From Combretum micranthum (taxonomy: Eukaryota > Streptophyta > Magnoliopsida > Myrtales > Combretaceae): a DNA stretch of 64,000 nt. The notes below the pieces were generated by a model that saw only the letters and a program-made list of their open reading frames with translations, searched no databases and had not been told where the DNA came from. Shown here piece after piece: positions 22,971 to 34,278 of the stretch. Every line of letters begins with the position of its first letter. The first letter of the stretch is position 1. The translations under genes and the position numbers were made by a program. The DNA is taken from the NCBI GenBank assembly GCA_024138025.1, contig JAMXBD010004340.1, positions 1-64,000 of the forward strand. Direction: 5' to 3'.

Positions 22971-24964
22971 TACTAATGCTCCATCCCCATCGTGATATGG
23001 ATGAGTTCAAAATTACATTTAATGCCCAATAGTCATTTAATCCGATTCTTTTAGTTGACCAGACAATATTCGCAGACAATCCATTCTAGCTCCTCTATAT
23101 TCAAGCAATAATTTATCACCCGGCTTCAATATTCTTTAAATTCAACTTCACATATCAACAGCAGACAATTATAATTCCCAAGTAACCCCATCATGCATAA
23201 TCCTTCTTTTTATCTTTGCTTAACAACTAGTGCAACTATCATTACAATCACAAGCAATAATTGAAATCGGAAGTGATACTCACTCGGCCATGGTACGCCA
23301 GTCTCTTAATAGTAGTAGTCAGGTGGTAGGATATCATCGTGCTATGGATCACCTACCAAATAAGAATAACCTAATAAGAATCTCATCACTTAACTAATTC
23401 AAACTATACATCTAGACTAAACAAAATCGTAATTCTCGCTATTTACGGAAGTTCCAACTTAAAACGGCCATAACTTGGTCATTTTAACTCGGAATTTCGC
23501 AAATTTTATACCAATCTCTATCTACTTCGAAAGATATATCTATTTATAATATTATTTTCAAGTTTTGAAAACCTTAAGGTCACGGAACAGAGGGATCAGA
23601 TCTGTTATGTAACTTTTCCATTTCCTAAAAATTGTTTTGCAATTAGTAAAAATATATCTAATTGATGATTCATGGATAGATGGAATATGAATGACATGTA
23701 ATGATTTCAATATATACATGATCTTGATGATTTTTTATAATGAACTTTTAAGAACTCCTAATTATTACAAGACTCTACAATAGTCATTTCTTAAAAATCC
23801 ATTCTTTCAAATTTCACATTTCCTAGTGTTTTAGGATTTTATTCTTAGAATTCACTTGCTATCTAGATAAAAATGAGTCTTTATCATCTATATTATCCAA
23901 TACCTTCATTTCTTCATAGAAATTCACATTTTTCACCTTGCAAATATGTTTTTAAGCAAGCTTTTCACAAAAATCCGAATTTTGAAAATTTTCATTTCTT
24001 GCACCTTTCTTATGAGAAAACTTGTTTGATGCATCAAAATTTGAAGCTTTACTATACCTATTGTCTAAGGACTTCATTTAACACATAAAACTTGCAGTTT
24101 GAGCTCAAATACTAGGTGATTACATATGCATCATCTCAAATTACGAATTTGACAATTTGATCACTAACTCAAAATTTTTCATTTTAATTCCATTTCTTGT
24201 TTTACACATTACTCATGCCTAAACTCATTTTAACTTGTAAAAATCATTCCTTAGTGATACCTATTACATATACCCTCCATTTTGCATGAAAAATATGAGT
24301 TTCAAAGTGGTTTCAAGGGTTTTTAAAATAGGTTTCAAAAATCATTCGAATTTTCCACTAGACATTTCTAACAAAATCTTTTCTTTTTCAAGTTCCTTGT
24401 CCTATATCCATAAAGATCTATCATCTAACACATTTATATATATGTAAGGCTAAACTTTTATGATCATAAATGCATGCAAGCTCAAAATAACCACATAAAC
24501 TTAAATGTCAATGAAAGTATGAGTGTCTAAACACTAGATCCACCACTTATAGTGCATGAACATGAGTTTAATGACATGAACATAAACTTCCCATGCAAGA
24601 TCTCTACTTTACATGCATGAACATGACATTCTTTCAATAAAAACTCCTTTAAACACAAGATCTACTTCTTATGATGGCTTGATATTCTTGTATTAGTGTT
24701 TTCTTGTCCCTAGCATATGCTCATTGGGATTTAAAGTGGAAAACAGATAAGAATGGTCTTGCCATTATAAGGTAATGTAAGAACAAAGCTTAGAATCATC
24801 ACCTAAATGGAGATTTAGAGTAGAAAAGAAAAGGAAATGAACTTTTGAGTGGATGTGTGTGTGTGGGTGTGGTTCACGGCAACACTAAGAGAGAAAGAGA
24901 GAGTTTTTCTTCTTTTGGAATTTTTGAAAGAGTGAAAAATGAGAAGAGAGAAAGAAAATAAGCT

Positions 24965-25053
24965 TATATATTGAATGGATTAGGGTTTAGTTGAATTAAA
25001 AGAAGTAAAAATAAATCAAATTGAGGGGAATTAGGGAGGGGGTGCGCCGGCCA
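24965..25053 (-). promoter_or_regulatory. U3 core promoter of E2
   Basis: TATATA (24965-24970) with TGGCCGGCGC on the minus strand at 25044-25053, 75 bp upstream in the sense direction. Confidence 0.55.
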
Positions 25054-25654
25054 TTGAGTGTGAGAGAGAGAGAAGTTTGAATTTTTTGATAAAATTTGTA
25101 AATTAAGTAATAAAATGTAATAATTAATTAGAAAAAAATTCTTGGAAAAGAAAATTATAATGAGTAGTTGTAAGGATGTAAGAATAGGGTATGAGTAGTA
25201 TATAGTGTAGGTTGTACTTGTGAATAGTAAACAAGACATCTACTTTACCGGTTGTAAAGGAAATATGGGAAAAAAGCTATAACTGTAATTTTTATGGCTC
25301 GGAAAATTATAAAATTTATATTTTTGAAATCCTTATAAAATTTCGGTTCTAATGAATATTCCGGAATATTTTTTTGAGTTTCTGGTTCCGGGGCACGTTT
25401 TTCCATAATTGAGCTTGGGAAGGCCCGAAATTGAAAATTTCCCGAATTTAAAATTTTCTAAGGTTTAAAATATATTTTAAAACAATAATTCATGTTCATT
25501 TACTTTATAAGACTTTTTTTTTATTATGAAACCGAAGGAAAGCCGGATTTAGGGTTTTCTAAGCTTCTCTCACTAAACTTGAACTGGACTGGATTAGGGT
25601 TTTGTTTTTCGATACCCGGAGTTTACTTGACTACTAAAAATACCGGGGTTTACA

Positions 25655-26529
25655 TGCACTTTGTAAACATGTTTTCAAGTAGGGTTGATTCCAAAATCCG
25701 AATTTTGTAAAATTAGTTCTTTGAGTGATTCCTTTAAGTAAAAATCATTTGATACTTAGAAATTAAGGCTCAACGATACATAACCACTAAGGACTTCACT
25801 TTTTCATAAAAATTTGCGTTTTACACTTTGCAAATATGTTTTCAAAAAGGACTTACTCAAAAATTTGAATTTTAGAAATCCACTTTTTGAATGATTCATT
25901 TGGGAAAAACTTGTGTAATGCATTAAAATTTAAGACTTTACTATACCTATTACTTAGGGACTTCATTTAATACATAAAACTTTTATTTTCAACTTGGATA
26001 ATAGGTGTTTTCATGGGCATTATCCAAAGTTACGTATTTAACAAGTTGAGTACTAACTCAAAATTTTTTATCTTGATTCTACTACTTGTTTTACACATTA
26101 ATCTCATCAAAACTCATTCCAACTTGTAAAAATCACAACTTAATGATACCTATTACCTATACCCTTCATTTTTCACATAAAACATGGGTTTTGGAGTTGA
26201 TAAATGGGTTTTCAAAATTGGTCTTGGTTGAGATCCGAATTTACAAAATTTATTTGTGGATATATCTTTTGATAAAATCTATCTAAACTTATAAAAATCC
26301 ATTCCTTACATATCATATCTTAAGAGCCTTTCATATCTTAAATAAAAACTTCATTTTTGAGTTGGAAAACATGTTTTTAAAATATGCCTTGGCCTAAATC
26401 CGAAAATGAAATTTTTATTTTGAAAATCACTTTTGATTCTTGTAAAAAGAAGTCTTGATGATATACATACATTAAGCCTTCATTATCTCAAGTAAAAATT
26501 TCATTTAGACATTTGGAAAGTGGTTTTTA
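25655..26529 (-). mobile_element. F-type LTR fragment
   Basis: Matches part of F1 (about 52780-53510) on the same strand, including the stretch around ACACTTTG and AAATATGTTTTC and the following runs. It is bounded on the left by E2 and on the right by the LTR stub at 26530, both of which look inserted into it. Noncoding. Confidence 0.6.
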
Positions 26530-26581
26530 TGTCACGCCCCGAGGGTACCCTAGTAGTAGTAAACAAGTTACACTTGAATAC
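26530..26581 (-). mobile_element. LTR terminus stub (element G)
   Basis: Starts TGTCACGCCCCGAGGGTACC, the minus-strand form of an LTR 3' end, but only 52 bp are present before E3 begins with its own TGTCACGCCCC. E3 therefore appears inserted into this element, whose remainder should lie beyond the window. Confidence 0.6.
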
Positions 26582-28801
26582 TGTCACGCCCCATAGGGTA
26601 TCCTAAACGTAACAGTCCGGCACATACTAAATAAGACTCTCGTATTCCCTATCCGAGCCCTTCGGGAGTCTTATAAAGATATAAAGCGTTCTTTTACGAT
26701 AATAGAATACTTCAACAAATGGAGTTAAATAGTTTAATGTGGCGTTCATTAGCCATAGATAATAAACCAAAACGCATAATTATACTGTACAAAGTCTAAG
26801 GGGCATTCCCCCACAAAATAATACAAGTCCATTACAGTCATCCAGAGTCCTTAGTTTCCAATGGAAGTCTATACAAAAAGAATGACGTAAACTTCTATGG
26901 GAAACTCCTATCTCCGGTACCTGCATTGTGGCTTGCCTCGGTCTAAGCCAGATAAACTCGTGCTACAATAAGTAAAAACTATGGAGGCGTAAGCTAACTA
27001 GCTTAGTGAGTAATAACTTCCATATCACAATTAAGTACAATTCATTCAAACAAGTGATTAATCAAGCAAGTATATGTTTCAAACAAATGAGTTCAACAAA
27101 CATATGACCAGCCGGAAGTCATATGTGGATGGACTTGCGCCTTCCATCCCGAGTTAGCAGATTAACGATTCCTGCGGTACGACACCGTTTAAGCTCACGG
27201 TCAACTAACAATAATTCGTTTTATGGATCACGATTAATCAACAAATTCGTTTTATGGATCACGATTAACCAACATATTCGTTTTATGGATCACGAAAAAC
27301 CAACCAATGCGAATGCTCCATCCCCATCGTGATATGAATGAATCCAATTACAATTGAAATCGAATATACGTTAATCCAATTCTTTTAGGTGACCAACAAG
27401 TATTCACAGACATTCAATATAAGATACTAGCTAATCAGTCAATAGCTTAACACCCAGTTTTGATATTTCTTAAATTCCATTTCACACATCAATATCAGAC
27501 AAGTATATATAGTTCCCATATATCCCATCATGCATATTCATTTTTATCTTTACCTACACCGCTAGTGCCACTACATTACAATCACAATCATTAACTGAGA
27601 GTGGAAGAAAAACTCACTCGCCATTGGACGCCGGTCTTTCTAGTAGTAATAATCGGCGGTAAGGTGTCGTCCTGCTCGGATCACCTACCAAGTAAGAATA
27701 ATCCTAATGAGATTCCCATCATGTAAAACTAATTCAAGCTATGCATCTAAACTAGATGAAATTCAGAATTCTCGCTATTTGCGGAAGCGCTCCGACTTAA
27801 AACGGCCATAACTTGGTCATTTTAACTCGGAATTTCGCAAATTTTATATCGATCTCTATCTACTTCGAAAGATCTATCTATTTTCTAGTATTATTTTCAA
27901 GTTTTGAAAGTAGTAAGGCCACAGAACAGTGGGATCAGTTCTGTTCTGCCCCTTTCTCAATTCCGAAAAATTGTTTTGCTTTTGATGAGAAATGTTCCTA
28001 GTTGATGATTCATGGATGAATGGTATAGGAATGAATTCCTAACATGAATGCCATGTAACGAACTCAATATATGCATGGTCATGATGATTTTTTTATGATA
28101 AACCCTTAGGAACTCCTAATTGTTACAAATTCCATAAAGGTTATTTCTAAAAAGCTATTCTTCCCAACTTTATATTCCTTAGGGTTTCTTTGATTTTTAT
28201 TTTTGAAATTCACTTGTTATCTAAATAAAAATGAGTTCTTAAAGTCTATATTAATCATGGCCTTCATTCATGCATAAAATTCCCATTTTTCATTTGGTAA
28301 ACATGTTTTTTAACAAACCTCTAAAAATCCGAATTTTTGAAATTTCATTTTCTTGCATTTTCCTTATGGGAAATCTTGTTTAATGCATTAAAATTTGAAG
28401 CTCCAATGTATATATTATCTAAGGACTTCATTTAGCCTATAAAACATCCAATTTAGACTTAGATACAAAGTGTTCTTGTAGGCATAGTCCTAAATTACGA
28501 ATTTGACTATTGATCCACATATCAATATTTTCATTCTAACTCCGCCACTTGTTTTACAATTCTTATCATGCCTAAATCTCATCCAAGCTTACGAAAATCA
28601 TTCTTTCAAGATATCTATTACACATACACATACCCTTCATTTTTCATATGAAATGAGTCAAAAGTGGTTATGGTAGCTTTTAAAGTAGGGTCCTAATTTC
28701 ATCCTAAATTTCCAACTATTCATATTGACAAAGCCTTTCATTTTTTCAATGTTCTTGCCTCCTATATATGAAGATCTACTAGCTAACATCACTATACATA
28801 T
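26582..28801 (-). mobile_element. LTR E3, minus strand, interrupted by the A array
   Basis: E-family LTR with its sense 3' terminus at 26582 (TGTCACGCCCCATAGGG on the plus strand). It runs to 28801, where LTR A1 is inserted; the rest is not in the window. It has the GGGG-ATG-CCCC hairpin near 26808, the TAAGCTA/TAGCTTA palindrome (26990-27005), twin hairpin, three-unit tandem repeat (about 27205-27305) and core block (about 27795-27895). Confidence 0.8.
27100..27149 (-). promoter_or_regulatory. Twin hairpin in E3
   Basis: ACATATGA (27100-27107) / TCATATGT (27119-27126) with CCGG loop; GGATGGA (27127-27133) / TCCATCC (27143-27149). Confidence 0.6.
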
Positions 28802-29635
28802 TGTAGCCCTAGAAAATTTCAGTAAATAATTCTAAAGAGGAACTTCGAAAATAAAACCCTAAAAGTCACTCCGAATTAAAACAGAACTTTAATAATCCCA
28901 AACTCTGAACGAATCCGGAAATTTCTGAATCGTGAGAAAAATAAGAAATCTCATAAATAAAATAGCAACTCAATATACTTCCAATTCTGAAACCTCTATG
29001 TACGACAAATTTCCTATTTAACTCTGACTTATAAATTCGGATATAATAGAGCCCTAAAAACAAACTGTTAAGAAGTGAATAGTGATTAACCTTCGGAATA
29101 CAACTCAATCTAAAGGACTTCCGAGAACGTTGTCATATTAAACACTTATGAAAATCGACCTTAAATTAAGCCGCACCAACCAGACAATCATATAAGTATA
29201 AAATATTAGTTTTTATTTTTGGCAATTGGGTAAACCGGAAGGTCAACCAGGAACCAATCCCAATCCCCAAAACACCCAAGAAACTCCATACCTAGACCTG
29301 GCAATCTTGTATTCCTAAACCCAGGAGTTGGAACAAGAGGAAAAAGTGTAATTGGTTCGTATTAAGTCTAGGATACTCTGGAAAGATGAGATCAATGAAA
29401 TTTCGACCTATTCCAATCTGATCAGGTGCCAGTTTCGAAAAGCACGCTCTGAGATTCGAATGTTAAGAAATGTTATTAATGTCGTTAGACTCATAATTCT
29501 AAAGGATCACTAAGTTATTATTTTACAAATTTTCAATGGCTAGAATTATCTGATGTTACAAATCTATTCGTTCCGTTACTACTGGTAATTAGTGAGTCTT
29601 CAGCACGATTTAATATTATTAGTTACCTAAATTAT

Positions 29636-29637
29636 TA

Positions 29638-29688
<51 letters not shown>

Positions 29689-29690
29689 TA
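29636..29690 (+). repeat. (TTA)n microsatellite in A1
   Basis: About 17 TTA units; A2 has about four and A3 about six at the same place. It lies near the boundary between the F-like and E-like parts of the LTR. Confidence 0.9.
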
Positions 29691-29764
29691 TTCTTATTCT
29701 TATTCTTATAAGATATACCCTAATTCTCCTAGTGATCGGATAGTAATCGGACGAACTTTAGAAA

Positions 29765-30321
29765 CCGGAGAACGAAACCCTATATCGGTCCAATTCCATA
29801 GCTTAGTGAGAGGAGCCTAGAAACCCTAGATCCGGCTTTCCTCGATTTCATAATAAAGAATTTTATAAATAAATGAACACAATTATTGTTCTAAAGCATT
29901 TAAACCTCTGAAAGTTTCAAATTCGGAAATTTTTCAATTCCGAGCCTTCCCGAACTCAATTACGGAAAAGCGTGCCTCGAACCACGGATTCAGAAAAATG
30001 TTCCGAAATATTCACTAGAACCGTGATATATAAGGATTCCGGAGAACGAAACCCTATATCGGTCCAATTCCAGCTTAGTGAGAGGAGCCTAGAAACCCTA
30101 GATCTGGCTTTCCTTCGATTTCATAATAAAAGAAGTTTTATAAAGTAAATGAACACGAATTATTGTTCTAAAGCATATTTTAAACCTCTGAAAGTTTCAA
30201 ATTCGGAAATTTTTCAATTCCGAGCCTTCCCGAGCTCAATTACGGAAAAGCGTGCCTCGAACCACGGATTCAAAAAAATGTTCCGAAATATTCATTAGAA
30301 CCGTGATTTTATAAGGATTCC
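29765..30321 (+). repeat. 274-bp tandem duplication in A1
   Basis: The segment beginning CCGGAGAACGAAACCC occurs at 29765-30038 and again from 30039. A2 and A3 have it once, so it arose in A1. The second copy keeps the A2-like sequence better than the first. Confidence 0.85.
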
Positions 30322-30607
30322 AAAAATATCAATTTTATAATTTTCCGAGCTATAAAAAAATTACAGTTATAGCTTTTCCCGTGTGTTCGTTACAACCGGT
30401 AAAGTAGATGTCTTGTCTACTATTCACAAGTACAACCTACACTACACACTACCCATACCCTATTCTTACATCCTTACAACTACTCATTATATTTTCCTTT
30501 CCAACAAAAATTTGTTCCCCAAATAATTATTACAAATATTACATTTTATTACTTGAAATTACAAATTCTATCAAAATTCAAACTCCTCTCTCCCTTCCAC
30601 TCATGTT

Positions 30608-30696
30608 GGCCGGTGCCCCTCTCCCTCATTCTCCCCTTCATTCTTGTTTTATTTTACTCCTTTTTTTCAATCAAACCCTAATCCACTTATATATAA
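30608..30696 (+). promoter_or_regulatory. U3 core promoter of A1
   Basis: GC box GGCCGGTGCCCC (30608-30619) and TATATAA (30690-30696). Transcription start inferred near 30725, giving a long R-U5 of about 2.7 kb before the primer site. Confidence 0.55.
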
Positions 30697-30780
30697 GCTT
30701 ATGTTCTCTCTCTCTTCTCATTTTTCACTCTTTCAAAAATTTGTAAAAGGTTGAAAACCTCTCTTCCTCCTCCCTTCTAT

Positions 30781-30792
30781 TGGGGCGTGACA
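30781..30792 (+). other. Scar of a deleted D element in A1
   Basis: TGGGGCGTGACA, the last 12 bp of a D LTR, sits in A1 exactly where A2 and A3 carry whole D insertions, and is followed by the same CA repeat. The junction has AT microhomology. Confidence 0.65.
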
Positions 30793-31840
30793 CACACACA
30801 CACACTAGCACACTCCCACAAGTTTGTTTCATCTTCTTTTCTTCTTCAAATCATCCATTAGATGTTGATTTCAAGCTTTGTTAGTCCTAAGTCTTGTAAT
30901 GGCAAGACCATTCTTGTGTGTTTTCCACCTTAAACCCCATGAGCAAATGCTAGGGATGAGAAAACACTATTACAAGAATCTCAAGCCATCACAAGAAGTG
31001 GATCTAAAGTTTAAATGAGTTTTTGTTGAAGATAGTGTTATGTTCATGCATGTAAAGTAGGGATCATGTATAGAGATGTTAGATAGTAGTCTTGTTCATG
31101 TATAGAGATGTTAGATAGTAGATCTTCACATATAGGAAGCAAGAATATTGAAAAAGGAAAGGTTTTGTTAAATATGCAATGTTGGAAATTCGGATGAAAT
31201 TGAAACCCTACCTTAAAAGCCACCAAAATCATTTTTAAACTCATATTTCACAAGAAAAATGAAGGGTATATGTAATAGATACCTTGAAAGAATGATTTTC
31301 ATAAGCTTGGATGAGTTTAGGCATGATAGGAATGTAAAACAAGTGGTGGAGTTAGAATGAAAAATATTGATATGTTGATCAATAGTTAAATTCGTAACTT
31401 AGGTTCATGCCTACAAGAACTCTTAGTATCTAAGTCTAAATTGAATGTTTTATAAGCTAAATGAAGTCCTTAGATAGTATATATATTGGAGCTTCAAATT
31501 TTAATGCATTAGACAAGTTTTTCTATAAGAAAAATGCAAGAAAATGAAATTTGGAAAATTCGGATTTTCACAAAAGGCTTGTTAAAACATGTTTACCAAA
31601 TGGAAAATGAGAATTTTTATGTATGAATGGAGGCCATGATTAATATAGGCTTTGAGAACTTATTTTTATTCAGATAACAAGGGGATTACGAGATTAAAAG
31701 TCAAGGAAACCCTAAGGAGTGTAAAGTGGAAGAATAGCCTCTTAGAGATAATCTTTATGGAATTTTCTAACACTTAGGAGTTCATAAGAGTTTATTATCA
31801 CAAAATCATCATGACCATGCATATATTGAGTTCATTACAT

Positions 31841-31950
31841 GGCATTCATGCTAGGAATTCAAATCCATACCCATCATCTATGAATCATCAACTATGGCAT
31901 TCATGCTAGGAATTCATTTCCATACCCATCATCTATGAATCATCAACTAG
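31841..31950 (+). repeat. 55-bp tandem duplication in LTR A1
   Basis: Two copies of a 55-bp unit starting GGCATTCATGCTAGGAATTC; the same pair is in A2 (47526-47635), so it predates the array. Confidence 0.85.
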
Positions 31951-32796
31951 GAACATTTCTTATCAAAAGCAAAACGAATTTTCAGAATTGGAGGATTTGC
32001 AGAACAGATCTAACCCTACTGTTCCATGACCGTAATGTTTTCAAAACTTGAAAATAATATTAAAAATAGATAGATCTTTCGAAGTAGATAGAGATCGATA
32101 TAAAATTTGCGAAATTCCGAGTTAAAATGACTAAGTTATGGCCATTTTAAGTTGGAACTTCCGCAAATAGCGAGAATTTCGATTTTGTGTAGTTTAGATA
32201 CCTAGCTTGAATTAGTTTAGTGATGAGATTCTTATTAGGCTATTCTTATTTGGTAGGTGATCCCGAGCACGACGATACCGTATCACCCGACCACCGTTAT
32301 TAAGAGACCGGCGTACCATGGCCGAGTGAGTTTCTCTTCCGATTTCAATTATTGCTTGTGATTGTAATGATAGCCACACTAGTTGCTAGGTAAAGATAAA
32401 AAGAATGATTATGCATGATGGGGTTTGTTGGGAGTTATGATTGCCTGTTGTTGATATGTGGAATTGAATTTAAGAAATATCGAAACCGGGTGATAAGTTG
32501 TTGTTTGTATAGAAGAGTTGGAATTGATTGTCTGCGAACATTACTTGGCCACCTAAAAGAATTGGATTAATCTATTATTGGACCTCAATTATAATTGAAC
32601 TCATCATATCATGATGGGGATGGAGCATTAGCATTTGTTGGTTTTTCGTGATCCATAAAACGAATACATGTTGGTTAATCGTGATCCATAAAACGAATAT
32701 ATGTTGGTTAATCGTGATCCATAAAACGAATTATTGTTCAGTTGACCATGAGCTTAAACGGCGTCGTACCGCAGGATTCGTTAATCTGCTAACCCG

Positions 32797-32845
32797 GGAT
32801 GGAGGGCGCAAGTCCATCCATATATGATTTCCGGCTAGTCATATG
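32797..32845 (+). promoter_or_regulatory. Twin hairpin in A1
   Basis: GGATGGA (32797-32803) / TCCATCC (32813-32819), then TATATGA (32821-32827) / TCATATG (32839-32845) with CCGG in the loop. It lies about 570 bp before the primer site, inside the predicted leader RNA. Confidence 0.65.
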
Positions 32846-33413
32846 TTTGCTGAATTCACTCGTTTGTTGCATTCCATTTGGTTGATTAATTACTTATTTG
32901 AATGTGTTGTGTTAATTGTAATTCGGTAGGTTTCACTCACTAAGCTAGTGTAGCTTATACCCCAATAGTTTCCTGTTGCAGTATGATTACCTTTGGCTAT
33001 CTCTGAGGGCCCGTGGACACCAGGTACAGTTCTTAGATACTAAGGAGCTTTTGATGAGGCTGGGGGCCTAAAGATTAGTTTCGGACTCTAATCCTATTCC
33101 TCGAACCGGCATTTAAAGGATAATACAAGGAAATTTGTGGGCTTGAGAGTTTGTAGCTTTTGTTATCGGGGTATGCCCCCTAGTTCATGTAATAGAATAA
33201 TTCTCTGTAAGATGGTCATGATTTACGTTCTTGCTGCTATGTATGTCTCCTTAAGCTACTACGAAGCAAAGTATGATCTATAAATGTTGAGAGTGAGCCT
33301 TACACCCGATGTTTAAATTCATGGAAAGACTAAGGTTGTCTTACTTGAGTTTAAATGTTGAGTGTAGCGGACTGTCACGTGTAGGGCACACTTTGGGACG
33401 TGACAGTTTAAGT

Positions 33414-33426
33414 TGGTATCAGAGCA
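33414..33426 (+). other. Primer binding site, internal copy 1 (tRNA-iMet)
   Basis: TGGTATCAGAGCA, the complement of the 3' end of initiator tRNA-Met, 8 bp after LTR A1. This primer is typical of chromoviruses and many Copia elements. Confidence 0.9.
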
Positions 33427-34183
33427 TGGTTAAGGATCCACGATCATGACTTTGACCAATAGACTTAAGAAGGATAAGGAAGGATGAGAATAAAATAAAG
33501 CCTAGAAAGGAATAACGTAGGTAAAATGGGTTTTACAAATCTAATTCCTTTTTCTTTTATGAATAGCTTATGTAAGCCCCTAGATTTTTCGATAATATTA
33601 GCAAACCCTAAGAACCGGAAGTTAAAACGAAACCCTAAGATTAACCTAGTTCTATGTTTAGTCTAGTGAATCTGGATCCGGCACTCCCATGTTCTTAAAC
33701 CCTAGAAAACGAAATTGAAATAATTGTGGAAAACGGTTCGTAATAATATAGGGAAGCCTAAAAATATCAGATTCGAATTTTTCTAGTGTCCTTCGGATCC
33801 GATCGGGATCAGTTTTCAAAACCGTGCCCCGGAGCACCGGATAGCAAAAATATTCCGACAACACCAATAGATTCGTAAAAATATAAGGTTTTCAAAAATA
33901 TCAGTTTTAGAATTTTTCGGTATCTAAAAATAACAGATATAGGCTTTTACGCGTATTTTCTTTACTACCGGTATTTTAATTGTCTAGTCTACTATTCATA
34001 GTACTTTTCTACTATTCATTACTATTCACCTATCTCTACTTTTTCTTACACTCTATTCTTACACTCTACCATACCTATACCTTACAATTTACCTTCCCCA
34101 TACAACTTTAATCACATCATACTTACATATTACTTCTTTTTATTACAAAACAACAAAATTAATCAATTTTCTCTCCCCACCAT

Positions 34184-34278
34184 TGCCGTCCACCCTCTCT
34201 CTCCTCTTCCTCTCAATTTGTTTTCTTTTCCAATTTATTTTAATTACATCTAATTTCCACTCCAAAAATCTATAAATA
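34184..34278 (+). promoter_or_regulatory. U3 core promoter of B2
   Basis: TATAAATA (34271-34278) preceded by a degenerate GC box (GCCGTCCACCC from 34185). Confidence 0.5.

Larger units (their letters stand above)
22612..25654 (-). mobile_element. LTR E2, minus strand, truncated
   Basis: E-family LTR whose sense start is at 25654 (TGTAAACCCCGG). Its sense 3' part stops at 22612, where the SINE-like block joins, so the last several hundred bp present in E3 (26582-27003) are missing here. It contains a five-unit tandem repeat, twin hairpin, core block (about 23450-23540) and promoter (24965-25053). It is inserted into an F-type fragment at 25655. Confidence 0.8.
28802..33405 (+). mobile_element. 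LTR A1, first LTR of the family-A array
   Basis: A 4.6-kb LTR starting TGTAGCCCTAG and ending GGGACGTGACA, followed 8 bp later by a tRNA-iMet primer site, which proves it is an LTR of a plus-strand element. The first ~0.9 kb resembles the sense start of F1; from about 29745 on it resembles family E, so it is a mosaic. It carries a 274-bp tandem duplication (29765-30321), a TTA microsatellite, a D-element scar (30781-30792), a 55-bp duplication (31841-31950), the core block (about 32060-32165), a tandem repeat (about 32640-32745) and the twin hairpin. Inserted in E3; the presumed left duplication is CATAT (28797-28801). Confidence 0.85.

Noticed and set aside
33414..33426. Possible tRNA-Met fragment
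   Set aside because: Short match directly after an LTR: primer binding site.
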